A DNA stretch of 64,000 nucleotides from Echinometra lucunter. Its lineage: Eukaryota; Echinodermata; Echinoidea; Camarodonta; Echinometridae. A program made the position numbers and the translations under genes. This document shows, piece after piece, positions 1 through 21,400 of this stretch. The notes beneath the pieces are model-generated. The model had not been told where the DNA came from. It saw nothing but the letters and a program-made list of their open reading frames with translations, and ran no database searches. Numbering within the stretch: the first letter of the stretch is position 1; each line of letters opens with the position of its first letter. The stretch covers positions 14,707,843-14,771,842 of the forward strand of contig CM057169.1 of assembly GCA_029962745.1 (NCBI GenBank), written 5' to 3'.

Positions 1-709
1 TGACACAACAGCACTTGAAAATATGATTGATGACTTTCCTTTATTGTGATTTCTCTCAGACTTGCCCCCCCCCCTTTACAAATCCTACACATGTGTACAT
101 ACATGTACATGTCTAGCCTCTGTATATTTTATACATGTAGGTCTGTCTGATAAACATTCTTTTTTTTTTCTGCACAGCCATTTCTTCTTTTTTATTCATT
201 GTCTTGACACATACATGTACATACATGTACATGTACATGTAATATGCCCTTTACACTGAACTTTTCATCTGTAATGTGCAATGTACACATAACTATAATA
301 TAATGAGCCAAAAAGTGCAATAGAGGGTAAATTTCTCCACCGGAGGCTGAGAAATGGATTGTGCACAACACTTAGAGACCTCCTTTGAAGTCCTTTCACC
401 GCAACAATGATGTTTCAAATTTACAGTGCATGTTACACTTGTACAATTTCTTGATCCGTAATATAAACATTGCACATGGAGGCTGCGCTGCTCAAGCCTC
501 TAGGGCAAGCAGTCTGTCTAGTAATCGTAGTCCCAGCTTAATAAGCAATACAATCTAATTGTGGAGTGGCTTATTGAGTAAGCATTCAATTAACTTTCAG
601 ATACATGTATATATCCTCTCCACCAACTGGCTACCTGAAGCTGCATTCTCACTGCCTTTATGTAAACATGTAGAGAGATCGTATTTCAACTGTGTTGACT
701 GTATTATCC
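1..709. other. Non-coding left flank
   Basis: AT-rich DNA with C and T runs and several tacatgtacatgta palindromes (near 97-115 and 212-240). No exon or RNA gene is recognisable. It is expected to lie inside the Lrch gene, since that gene continues leftwards. Confidence 0.6.
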
Positions 710-710
710 T

Positions 711-1155
711 CCCCCCCCCCCCCCCCCATCATCATCACTATCATCATCACTGTTATCATTACCATAGCATCATCAATATCATCACCATCAATATCATTAC
801 CGATCATCATTATCATTATCATCATCATCATCATCATCCCATCACCATCATCATTATCATTATCATCATTATCATTATCATCATCATCATCCCATCACCA
901 TCATCATTATCATCATTATCATTATCATCATCATCACCATCATCACCATCATCATCAATATTATTATCAATCATCATCATCCTCATTCTCATCCTCATCA
1001 TCATCTTCTCATCTCATCAGCATCACAGCAACATCCTTACTATCAGTATCATTATCGTCGTTGTCATCATTACCATCATCATCATAATCAATATCAATAC
1101 CAATCCTTATTATTATAATCATCATCATCATCCTATCACCATCATCATTATCATT

Positions 1156-1193
<38 letters not shown>

Positions 1194-1650
1194 CTTGTCA
1201 TCTCATCAGCATTGCAGCAACATCCTCCCTATCATAATCATCACTGTCACCATCATCACCATCATCATCACCATCACCATCATCATCAATATCATTATCA
1301 ATCATCATCATCATCCTCATCATCATCTTGTCATCTCATTAGCATCACAACAGCATCCTTACTATCAGTATCATTATCTTCGTTGTCATCATTACCATCA
1401 TCATCATCATCATCATAATCACCATCACGAATATCAGCAATATTATCATCACTCATCCTCCCTCATCATCATCATCCTCTTGCCATCCTATCAGTATCGC
1501 AGCAGCATCCTCCCTATCACTATCATCATCATCATCATCATCATCTCCATCATCATCATCACCATCATCACCATCATCACCAACACCATCACTATCATCA
1601 ACACCATCACTATCATCATCAATATTGTTATCAATCATCATCCTTTACAT
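711..1650. repeat. C17 run and about 0.9-kb (TCA)n/(ACC)n microsatellite tract
   Basis: A run of 17 C is followed by almost uninterrupted atc/acc/att triplets to about 1650. Blocks such as cagcatcacagcaacatcc recur several times inside it, so it has grown by higher-order duplication as well as slippage. Long open frames here only reflect the triplet period. Confidence 0.95.
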
Positions 1651-1807
1651 ATTAACTCACATGTAGTTCACTCATAATATAAGGAAATTCCTCTTGCACT
1701 GCACATGTAGCAATAGCACAACACATCTTCTGAAATCACATGCATGCCGAATGCACCAGTTCCATGCATTCAAATTGTATACAAAGTGTTGCTCTTGGCA
1801 ACTAATA

Positions 1808-1993
1808 TATCTCATCAACCATCCTCTTCCTGCCCAAAAGTAAATCTACGGCTTGTTCACATTTGAAGTGGCAAACCCCTGTGTTAACCCCTTGCAAGTT
1901 TATCTCATCAACCATCCTCTTCCTGCCCAAAAGTAAATCTACGGCTTGTTCACATTTGAAGTGGCAAACCCCTGTGTTAACCCCCTGCAAGTT
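1808..1993. repeat. 93-bp tandem duplication
   Basis: Two head-to-tail copies (1808-1900 and 1901-1993) differ by about one base, so the duplication is recent. The unit contains gttcacatttgaagtggc, the edge of a dispersed element also related to 7569-7860 and 46470-46792. Confidence 0.93.
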
Positions 1994-2280
1994 TTTTGTT
2001 TTTTTACACATACCCTGTATTGTGAATGGTACATGTACATGTATGAGGGCCACAAAAAAAAAACCATCTTGTTTGGCTCCTGGCAGCAAAAAAAGGGTGT
2101 GGACCAATCAAAATTCTTATAAAGTTTAATAACGCAAATTATGATGTAATCAGTTCTTTTCTGTGTAACTGTTGTCAAATGTTGATGCGTTAATGAGCAT
2201 CTGATTCGCATACAAGCGGCTCAGTTTACTGTGACATACGTGAACACTATTAAAAAACATGGGGTTTGCCACTGGATATC
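1845..2280. mobile_element. Non-autonomous element, gttcacatttgaag family (copy 1)
   Basis: Begins in the 93-bp repeat (ttcacatttgaagtggcaaa), continues through a Gln-rich-like 'tggctcctggcagcaaaaaa' segment, and ends near catggggtttgccactgg. The order of landmarks (cagcaaaaaa, aaattatgatgt, ttgatgcgttaatgagca) is shared with the other two copies. No coding capacity is seen. Confidence 0.5.
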
Positions 2281-3900
2281 TGAATGAGCCTATATCATTA
2301 AATACATGTATCTGGATTCTTTTTGCAATTTCAGTTAACTATGCACTTCTTATGCACTCCACAAGTTTACAACGTCTACAACTACAGTGGAAACTCAGTG
2401 GCCCTTGGGACCATCGAAATTACCCTCGTTATACATTGTAGCAGGAATCTCGTTAAATCAGGGTTTAAAAACAATAGAATATAAAGAGCTGGGACTTGAA
2501 TAGTACCTTGTTATATCAGGAATATTGTTATACATGTATCAGATCTCTTATACCGAGTTTCCACTGTACATGTACATGTATCCAAGAACCAATAAGCTTG
2601 AGCAGTGAAAACACAGCTTGACACAGGTTACATGGGCAAGAGAATGCTGGATACTGAACAAAGGTCAAAACCTGCACTTTCTAAAGCAAACAAGTGCATT
2701 CCAACTCAAAAAAAGAAGATGAACTGTTGTAAAGCGTACAATGTACTTGTATCACTCTACACATGAAATGTTGGCTGACATGCAGTAAAACAATAATAAA
2801 GACTGTTATTTCACAGGTCTGTTTATTTAAAGTTTAAAATCAATCGCCTTTGGATCTTGGAATAATAAAACTTCTGGTTGTTAATATATTTGTTTTGCTT
2901 CACCTTTAGATCAATAAATCCTATTTTACAGGATGTGATATTGAACAACCTTGGTAGGAATGATCCTTTTTAAGAAACTGACCTTTGAAAAATTGAATGT
3001 AGGCCAATAAAAGAGTACCGTATACATACATATACAGTACATTGTGTACCTACATGTACATGTAAACCGAAAGTTCCTCTTCAGTGCTTATTTTACTGTT
3101 ATTTTTTTTTTCGAAGTAAAATTATGTGAAAAATCATAATAGGTGAATTACCAGAAGACAACCCCCTCCCCCAGTGTATCATCAAAATCAAATTACCAGC
3201 AGTTGTACTTGTGGAAACCATACATGTACATGCTGCTTATTATTTTGTGATGTGATATCAATTTCTGGTAATATTTGGGCAGTTGTCAGGAAGGTGAGAT
3301 TATTTTCATCTACTTAAACAAAACTGCCTATATTTTTTAAATGGCCAACTGTTTGCAAAAAGAATCTTATACATGTATATGTAAATGACTCAGCCCTAGT
3401 ATTACTAATAACTCTACATTTATATCTGATGACTGACATGACGAACACCTTGAAGGCTTTATGGCTCTCAAGACTCAATGATATGAGCTCTTATCACATG
3501 TCTTAGTCCAAATTCGTAATATTCACACAATCACATGCATCTCTAAATATGGCTACTGGACATGCCAGGGATAACTGCTCAGGTTTTTCTTTCCATCAAA
3601 CATGTTTTCAGTGTCTGCTGGAGTAATTCCCGGGAGCTTGAAAGCGAGACGTTACGAGACGAGACGGGAAACCAAGTTCAGAGTTAGATCAGACAGAAGG
3701 GCAAATGACATCTCTTTTCAATCCGTGGGTCCATTCACACCCAAGTAAAAAGTGTTCACTGTACATTAACACACATACACAGGTACATGCACATGTAATG
3801 TATACATGTAGAATGGGTGTATGCAGTGATTTGAAATATAGTTCAGTAGCCCCATTCATACCCCAAGGAGAATGCAAAAATTGAAGTGAAATTAAGATTC
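1994..3900. other. Non-coding, repeat-rich stretch
   Basis: Beyond the element ending near 2280 this is AT-rich DNA with TACATGTA palindromes (about 2029, 2566, 3047, 3224). No exon was recognised. It should be Lrch intron or downstream sequence. Confidence 0.5.
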
Positions 3901-4145
3901 CGTTATCAACTTATCAGTGCATGGTTATCAGTTATTATTTGATACACGTTTCACGTATTCACAGTCATTCATGATGCTCCCTTGTATGTACTTTTTCTCG
4001 TTTTTACTTAATTGCTTATGTTTGTAATATTTTTTTTGTTTATTCATTTGGTTTGACTGTTTGTATAATCCTGTGATATGCATGTAAACAAATCAAATTT
4101 CCATTGCAATTATGGACAATAAAGCATTGAATTGAATTCAATTGA
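3900..4145 (+). mobile_element. Probable 3' end of a LINE-type retroelement
   Basis: Ends in ggacaataaagcattgaatt followed by gaatt repeats, the usual short-repeat tail of animal non-LTR elements. T-rich, UTR-like sequence lies upstream. No reverse-transcriptase frame remains. Confidence 0.4.
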
Positions 4146-4804
4146 ATGGTGAATAAGGAAAAATAGTAAATACCTGGAACATCAATCTTCTCATACAGTA
4201 TCCATTCACAATTCATACTCAAGAAAAAAGAAAGATTTGAATTGCGACCCAAAACTCATATTCTTGTGCAGTGTGCCCATTCAAAAAATGTATACATACA
4301 TGTATGTACGTGTAGGATTAATTGATTTTTTTTTTTTTCATTTATTCACTTCAGTTGGCCTTAGTTGTACTTTCACACAAAGTGCTCCATTGACCTTCAT
4401 GTCAACACAGAGTACACAGCCAATAACCTTGGTTGATTACAAATGTTATTCTTCAGGTGTGATTTTTGCGATATGAACTGTTCACATGAGAGGAAGAAGG
4501 TCTCAACTCCATCAAAAACAGTTTGGAATTATAAAGGAAAAAAACACTATTCTGTAATAAGTGTTGAAAATGGCATATTTCAATAATGTAAAACGGCTTG
4601 TACACGCAGGTCAGTTGTATTACTTTGCTTTTGCATCTGAAGCATATTAGCTTAAGGTACGGTAAGCATCATCACAGCTCTATCAAGATCTCCAACCATG
4701 TGAAATTTTGTTCTTGATAAATCAAAAAGTTCTTTCTTGGAGTTAAAACCTTCTTGTACATTCACAAGAAGAAATAAGCTTGCTTAATATTGCAATAAAA
4801 TAGA

Positions 4805-5245
4805 GCAATATAATACGCACTGTGATTGGTTAAATTTGTATCACGTGACGTGCAAAAATTTTGTTATAGCCCACGACTGTGCACTATAACTTTGATTTTT
4901 GCATGGTTAGGTGCATACAAAAGTATATGGGATCACGCATCAAAAGCACCTTGTGGGTACTTATTGTTAACAATGTTTTTAGCTGTGCGCTTGTGATGTG
5001 AGCGAGAGAGGCAATTAATGAAATCAAGAAAGGAAGACTCTTTAAACTGTCATACAGATCTAATGTCAGGGGTCTATTCACTATAGTAGATAGTGCATGT
5101 TCTTTGATGCACCATTACTGGACTATATGAACTCCAAATACTAAATTATTCCTCATGCAAACTGCACTCGGGATAATTTAGTATTTGTCATGCACATAAT
5201 CCCGTATAGTGCATGATAGACCATGCATTTTTTATATATAAATAG
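4805..5245. mobile_element. About 440-bp dispersed element with terminal hairpin (copy 1)
   Basis: Shares its whole length with 46955-47425: cgctgtgattggtt-like start, atcacgtgacgtg, gcatcaaaagcacctt, then a palindrome built of aatagtgcatg...ggactatatgaactccaaat and its inverse. One copy lies near Lrch, the other inside the receptor gene, in the same orientation. Confidence 0.75.
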
Positions 5246-5397
5246 AGGTCATTTGTTGTGTATGCATTGCTAAAGAAATGGTCATTGGAACACTAGAATA
5301 AGCATGTGTGTATACATTAAAGACAAGAAGAAGTGATAATAACAAATTAAATTTGAGCCCTACTTCCTGTCATGTATTAATACATTGTTTTACTCAC

Positions 5398-14897
<9,500 letters not shown>

Positions 14898-14903
<6 letters not shown>

Positions 14904-14937
14904 TTTCGCATCCAACTATCTTTAATATCCCGGAAGT
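14898..14937 (-). promoter_or_regulatory. Lrch core promoter: ETS-type site and YY1-like motif at the start codon
   Basis: An ACTTCCGG ETS core (14937-14930 on the minus strand) lies about 30 bp upstream of the ATG. The ATG itself sits in AAAATGGCGG, close to the YY1 AANATGGCGG consensus. The pair is typical of TATA-less housekeeping promoters with a short 5' UTR. Motifs are seen; promoter activity is inferred. Confidence 0.45.
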
Positions 14938-15044
14938 TATTCTGTGTGTACAATTCATCAATATATGGGTGCATTCATATCGTACAGTGCATGCAGCGCA
15001 GTACACATGAAGCAGCAGTTAAAAATGGTCGTTCGCCATCTGCG

Positions 15045-15135
15045 GCCAAACACCATACATTTTGAAGAGCAGAACAACCACAACCACAGAAGGAAGACAG
15101 AGGTGGTGCCAAACACCATACATTTTGAAGAGCAG
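15045..15135. repeat. 63-bp tandem duplication upstream of Lrch
   Basis: gccaaacaccatacattttg starts at 15045 and again at 15108, each followed by aagagcag. It lies about 140-230 bp upstream of the Lrch start codon. Confidence 0.85.
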
Positions 15136-16320
15136 TACACCCACAAAAGGATGACAGGAAGAGGAAATGACAGAATAAAAAATACGGTGAAGTAAGGAAA
15201 GATAGAAAGACAGAAATAGAAGAAAACACGTCTTCTATTTCTGCAACGGGCATCGGACTTGTACATAGCTTGTAGGCTTAGATCTACTTGAAAAGGGGAG
15301 AGCAGTGGGAGACAAGAAATAGAGGAAGAATAGAAATGAAAAGATGAGGAACATAAAAAATAAACATTCATATTCATCCCATTATGCCGTCGGTAGTGAC
15401 CGAATTATTCATTGTACCCTAGCCCTCACCCCGGGCTCCCACCGCCATGTCGCTGTCAGTGACTGTCACCCCCTCCTCCCCCCCCCCCCCAAAAAAAGGA
15501 GAGAAAATAATGTAAAACATAAGGATGGGCGAGAAAAAAATTACGATGAGTGGATATAAATGAATCAAGGAGAGTGAAAGGATTAGAAAGGAAGGTGATA
15601 AAGGAAGGGAAAGAATTCGGTATAACTTTCATATTACATAGCCAAGTAAAACAATAGTTAGGCCTACGTCGAGTCATACTAAACATGTTTTTTTTTTAAT
15701 TAAAAAAAAAGAGGGAAAAACATCTTTGGAAGTAGCGGCACCTAGAACCTTCACAGCAGTAGAGAGTGCATACATTCTTTAAACAAAATCAAGCAACGAC
15801 AAGCTTCAGATTTTCTCTCTTTTTTCATAGTTAGTTTGCTTGAGTAAATGAAATTTTAAAAAGAGAGTTGATCGTGATAATATCTTTCAGAAAGTGCTAT
15901 TTTCCTGAGTAAAGATTAATTTCATTATTTATGTTTTAGCGCAAGTCCTTCCTTTCTCCTATCTCTCTCTTCATAATAGTTCCGATATTCAACTTGCCTC
16001 CTCATTCAATTCATTTAAAAGGGAATCAAAATCGTTTCTTTTGCAATCTTGCATTAATTTCAGTGCATAGTCTATTCACGTCTTGCCTCCTTCTTTAAAC
16101 TGTTTTATTCTTCCGGTCGCATGCCTTCTCTGTAACTCACAGTATGGTCACTATCCCTGCAACCGTGTGAGCCATATATTTCTATCCAATGAATAAATAA
16201 TATTGAGGAGATACAAACAATAATTTTAAAAAAAAACCTTGATCGAGATTTAATTATTTGGGGGGGGGGGGGCAGCCCTACCCCCACCATACCACAGTGC
16301 TGCAACATTCACATCGTGCG
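15136..16320. other. Intergenic, non-coding
   Basis: Purine-rich patches (15180-15345), C and A runs near 15480 and 15690, and a G run at 16260. No gene-like frame. Confidence 0.5.
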
Positions 16321-16456
<136 letters not shown>

Positions 16457-16635
16457 CCTTTTCACAGCTACATGCAGCCAATTTTGTTTTATCCTTATAT
16501 TTTCCACTTCCCTTTTTGATTATTATTTTGTCTTGTATCTGTTCTATGCGTTTAAGTCTTATGCTATTCTTCGTTGCCTCTTTTGGCCTTTGCAACTGAA
16601 AGTGTATATATTTATATACATTTCCTAATAAGAGA

Positions 16636-16803
16636 GATATCTTGTCTAGTCAACTTAATTTCCATATCATGTTGACATGTAATAAGATATTTATATTATT
16701 TTTAAAAGATATTTTGTCTTGCCATGTAGACTTTCAACTATTATAAGCCATTATGGTGAAATAAATTATCTTGTCAAACGACTTCATAAAAATTCGTATT
16801 GTC
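16636..16803. repeat. Right arm of the inverted pair around Lrch exon 1
   Basis: Inverse of 13824-13990 (gatatcttgtct, aatttccatatcatgttgac, tattataagccattatggtg). The distance between arms is about 2.6 kb. Confidence 0.85.
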
Positions 16804-16825
16804 AGAAGTTTAATGACAAAATAAA

Positions 16826-16882
16826 TGCAAACTGCAAACTGCAAAATGCAAATTGCAAAATGCAAAGTGCAAAATGCAAACT
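16826..16882. repeat. Heptamer tandem repeat (gcaaamt)n
   Basis: Eight units of gcaaact/gcaaaat in a row, directly before a gaaggcccgaggcgggccga hairpin. Confidence 0.85.
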
Positions 16883-16889
16883 GTATACA

Positions 16890-17160
16890 CTGAGGAAGGC
16901 CCGAGGCGGGCCGAAAATTCTGAACAATAAAAGCTAATGTTGGATTTACACATGGCGTACCTTCGACTCTTTTTGAAGTTATTACTGTCTAATTAATGTC
17001 GTAATAATCATTATTCCAATTATGCATTATTTCGACATTATTTTGATATCACTTCTATGTGTATATTATTTTGCCTGTTCGTTTCTTATCTGTTCAGACC
17101 TGATGAAGGCCATGTTGGCCGAAAGCTTGCCAATACAATAAAAGGACAAGATCGAGAGCT
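16890..17160 (+). mobile_element. Retroelement 3'-type segment with two gaaggcc...ggccgaaa hairpins
   Basis: ctgaggaaggcccgaggcgg then gccgaaa (16891) and ctgatgaaggccatgttggc then cgaaa (17100) are two versions of one short hairpin, each followed within 25 bases by aataaaa. Such elements occur near ends of some LINE- and Penelope-like elements; the exact family is not established. Confidence 0.4.
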
Positions 17161-17328
17161 ACGTCAGCTTCATTCCATTTATTTTCTTTCACTATATATA
17201 TATATATATATATATTCATATATGGATAGTTATGTATGTTTGATTTTTTCAAAATTTGTTGTTATTTGTTTTTTGAAAATGAAAAAAATAAGCTCTTGAA
17301 CTCTTGAAAGTTACTGTACATGTACTTT

Positions 17329-17881
17329 CAAGGAGAATGCAACCAAGACATCAGCGTGCTTCCAGTGAATGAAGAAGAATAAGAAGAGTAAACAGTGAAA
17401 GTTTGAGGAAAATCAGACAATCTGTTCAAGAGTTATGAACTATGAAATTTTAAGTAAATCCTTGGATTGGCAACTTTGCCAGGATCTGTGATGTCATCGT
17501 GGACAACTCTCCATTCATTTTGTAATCATAATTTAACATTTTCTTTGTTTTCAAGAAAAATAAAAAATTCTATTGATTTATTGTTTGAGTATGACATGGC
17601 TATATCAATTCTGCAAGCATTTGGGGAAGAATTATGTATACATCATTTTTTTGGAAAAAAAAATTATGTACAAAATGAATCGAGAATTGTCCACGATGAC
17701 ATCACAGATGTTGGCAAAGTTGCCCATTCAAGGATCCCCATAATAGGGATTTAATGAAACTTTCAAAATTCATAACTCTTGAACAGATTGTCAGATTTTG
17801 CTCAAACTTTCACTGTTTACTCTTTTTGGTTATCTTTATTCACGAAGAGCGCACTGATGCATAGGTTGCATTCTCCTTTAA
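17329..17881. mobile_element. Fold-back element, about 550 bp
   Basis: aggagaatgcaacc begins the left arm and its inverse ggttgcattctcct ends the right. gagtaaacagtgaaagtttg, gacaatctgttcaagagtta and tgtgatgtcatcgtggacaa are mirrored. The centre (17540-17650) is AT-rich. Distantly similar in inner blocks to 9366-9930. Confidence 0.9.
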
Positions 17882-18477
17882 ACGAGTCGCAACAATTTGT
17901 CAAAATATTGGCCTTTATGTTATTCTACTGCTTTTGTATTTTTATAATTTTTCCAAGTTTTATCTATATTATATACAAATCATGGTTGTAATTATTTGAG
18001 GGATCCACATTTTACAAGCTCTGCTTTGTAGTGGATTCATCCAGACTGTTCCACGGTTGTTGTTTTTTTAACAAATAAATCAGATATAGGCTACTAGGCA
18101 TTTTACAGCATATTTATGTACAATATCTATTTTATAATGCAAGTAATGCAAAATGTGTTATACTTGTCGCAGTAATCCCAAAACGCAGCTCCTTGGAAGC
18201 TATAGACTAATTTCACAACGCAAGAGGGCAGCAGACTGTTCGACACAGTTCGACATTCTGCGGTGGGCGCTCCAACTTTTATAGTACACAAGTCAATGGC
18301 GCGTTATGTACATTCGTTCGACTTTTTGTCTATTTTGACCAGTATATGCAGATTTATTTTGATATTTGCAATGAGAAATTATCAGGGAAGTTCAGGTCGC
18401 AGCTGTGCGTGTTCAAATGCCACAAGAATGGGAGAAAGTTTAAAAATTGGAAGCTAACTGAGTGCGAAATTCACTCA
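17882..18477. other. Intergenic, unassigned
   Basis: AT-rich DNA with no repeat that I could match elsewhere in the window and no gene-like frame; it borders the left end of the TU-like element. Confidence 0.45.
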
Positions 18478-21400
18478 TAGGCCATGGGCTAGTGGGGGTC
18501 ATAGTGCACCCCCGGTGTGACTTACGGAAATGGTTATTTTCATGTAGCCCTAGGTCTAACAATTCAGAAAATTGATGTTGCCACCAAAAAAACTGGGATG
18601 GAAGATACCCCCCATGGACTTTTTGACCACGCCCACTTTTACAGCTGATTGTAGAAAATTAGGGGTATTGATAGTTTGTAACTGCTCTAACTTTGCAATT
18701 CTTCACATATATATGTTGTATGACCCCTTAAAATGTCGGTCTAATTGAGTTCTACAAGTTTGTGCTGCGTTTTATGCAAATTTTTATGGTGAAAAGGTCA
18801 CCAGAGGTCAAAAGGACACAAATTTTGACCTTTATATCTTTAAAATAGAGCAAATGCAGGGATTTTTTTATTACAAAGACCCTATAACAAATTTTTTTCA
18901 TTGAAATTTGATTAAAATTGAAAGTTACATATGTCCAATCATGTTTTTATTCAATACCAGAAAGTTAATGTTGCCAGTGAAAAAACTGGGATGGCAGATG
19001 CCCCCATGACCACGCCCACTTTAACAGCTGGTTGTAGAAATTTAGGGGTGTAGATAGTTTGTAACTGCTCTTACTTTGCAATTCTTCAGAAATATATATC
19101 ATATGACCCCTTAAAATCTCGGACTAATTGAGTTCTACAGGTTTGTGCTGCGTTTTATGCAAATTTTTATGGTGAAAAGGTCACCAGAGGTCAAAAGGTC
19201 ACAAATTTTGACCTTTATATCTCTAATATAGAGCAAATGCACAGATTTTTTTATCACAAAGACCCTATATCAATTTTTTTTCATTGAAATTTGATTAAAA
19301 TTGAAAGTTACAAATGTCCAATCATGTGCTTATTTAATACCAGAAAGTTAATGTTGCTAGTGAAAAAACTGGGATGGAAGATACCCCCATGACCACACCC
19401 ACTTTTACAGCTGGTTGTAGAAATTTAGGGGTATAGATAGTTTGTAACTGCTGTACATTTGCAATTCTTCAGAAATATATATTATATGACCCCTTAAAAT
19501 GTTGGCATAATTGAGCTCAACAAGTTTGTGCTGCATATTATGCAAATATCTTTATGGTGAAAAGGTCACCAGAGGTCAAAAGGTCACGAATTTTGACCTT
19601 TATATCTCCAATATAGAGCAAATGCAGGGATTTTTTTATCACAAAGACCCTATAACAATTTTTTTTTATTGGAATTTGATTAAAATTGAATGTTACATAT
19701 GTCCAATCATGTGCTTATTTAATACCAGAAAGTTAATGTTGCCAGTGAAAAAATTGGGATGAAAGATACCCCCATGACCACACCCACTTTTACAGCTGGT
19801 TGTAGAAATTTAGGGGTATAGATAGTTTGTAACTGCTCTAGCTTTGTAATTCTTCAGAAATATATATCATATGACCCCTTAAAATGTTGGCTTAATTGAG
19901 CTCAACAAGTTTGTGCTGCGTTTTATGCAAATATCTTTATGGTTAAAAGGTCAACAGAGGTCAAAGGTCACAAATTTTGACCAAATTTAGGTCAAAGTAT
20001 GCCACTTTTTGACCTCTGGTGACCTTTCCACAGCATAAGTTTGCATGAAATGTATGACAAATTTGTAGGACTAGTAAATCAACTTTTTAAAGTGGTCACA
20101 GAGAAGATATTAGTGAAGAATTTCGAAGTTAGAGCAGTTATAAACTAATTTTCCTACACCATCTATAAAAGTGGGCTCGGTTATCAAGACCTCAGTTCCT
20201 TTTCATTTATTTTTCCATCATTTCTATTCAGTCCATGACTCTTTTTTTACTCACCATTTCCTTTTTATTCAGAACATTCTTCTTCCACCATTGGTTCTCC
20301 TTTTCGGTTCTTCCATTATTTGTTTCTGAATTGATTTAATTTCTCTGTAATTTGAGTTATTTTTGTTTGTAATACCAACGTGATGTGAGGTGTGCATTAT
20401 TGCAGGAAAATAAATAAGAGCACCGATGGAATTTAGCTTGTCGATATCTTCATTTTGAGTTTCTCATTTTAGTTATAATATACATATTTTTAGTTCTTCT
20501 TATGTTGATTTGATACTGCTCATAGCTTTGTGACTTTGACTGATTTTACCTGCTTTATATGACTGATTGTAGGGTGTTTCAGCAAGGAATTGTGAAGTGT
20601 TACGCTCCTTTTTTGACACATGTATGTCAAAACTTACAAATAATCTATAGAACATGTAGAAGATAAGTACCAGATTGTTGATTCTACTTCTTCTTCTTCA
20701 TACATTTGTTTGCTGATATTAAGTAAAAACATGATTGCAGTATGTAACTTTTAATTTCAATTAATTTTCAATGAAAAACAAATCTGTTAAGTGGTTTTGG
20801 TGATTTAAAAAATGCATTTGCTCTGTATCATAGGTAGAGGTCAAATTTTGTAACCTTTTGACCTCTGGTGACCTTTTCACCATAAAAAAATTGCATAAAA
20901 ATTAGCACAAACTTGTAGAGCTCAATTATGCCAACATTTTAAGGGGTCATATGATATATATTTCTGAAGAATTGCAAAGTTAGAGCAGTTACAAACTATC
21001 AATACCCCTAACTTTCTACAACCAGCTGTAAAACTGGGTGTGGTCATGGGGGTATCTGCCATCCCAGTTTTTTCACTGGCAACATTAACTTTCTGGTATT
21101 GAATAAAAACATGATTGGACATGTGTAACTTTCAATTTTAATCATATTTCAATGAAAAAAGTCTGTTATAGATTCTTTGTGATAAAAAAAAAAATCCCTG
21201 CATTTGCTCTATATTAGAGAAATAAAAGTCAAAATTTGTGACCTTTTGACCTCTGGTGACCTTTTCACCATAAAAATTTGCATAAAACGCAGCATAAACT
21301 TGTAGAACTCAATTAGGTCGACATTTTAAGGGGTCATATGATATATATTTCTGAAGAATTGCAAAGTAAGAGCAGTTACAAACTATCTATACCCCTAAAT

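Noticed and set aside
559..1677. Long Ile/His/Ser-rich open frames
   Set aside because: They are translations of the TCA/ACC triplet tract; no start context, domain or splice signal.
14975..15377. Cys-rich minus-strand frame upstream of Lrch
   Set aside because: Built on a 63-bp tandem duplication and purine-rich DNA; no homology pattern and lies upstream of the likely Lrch promoter.
19511..21122. Possible transposase or peptide in the TU-like element
   Set aside because: Short frames repeat with the tandem unit on both strands and have no catalytic motif; the element is non-coding.
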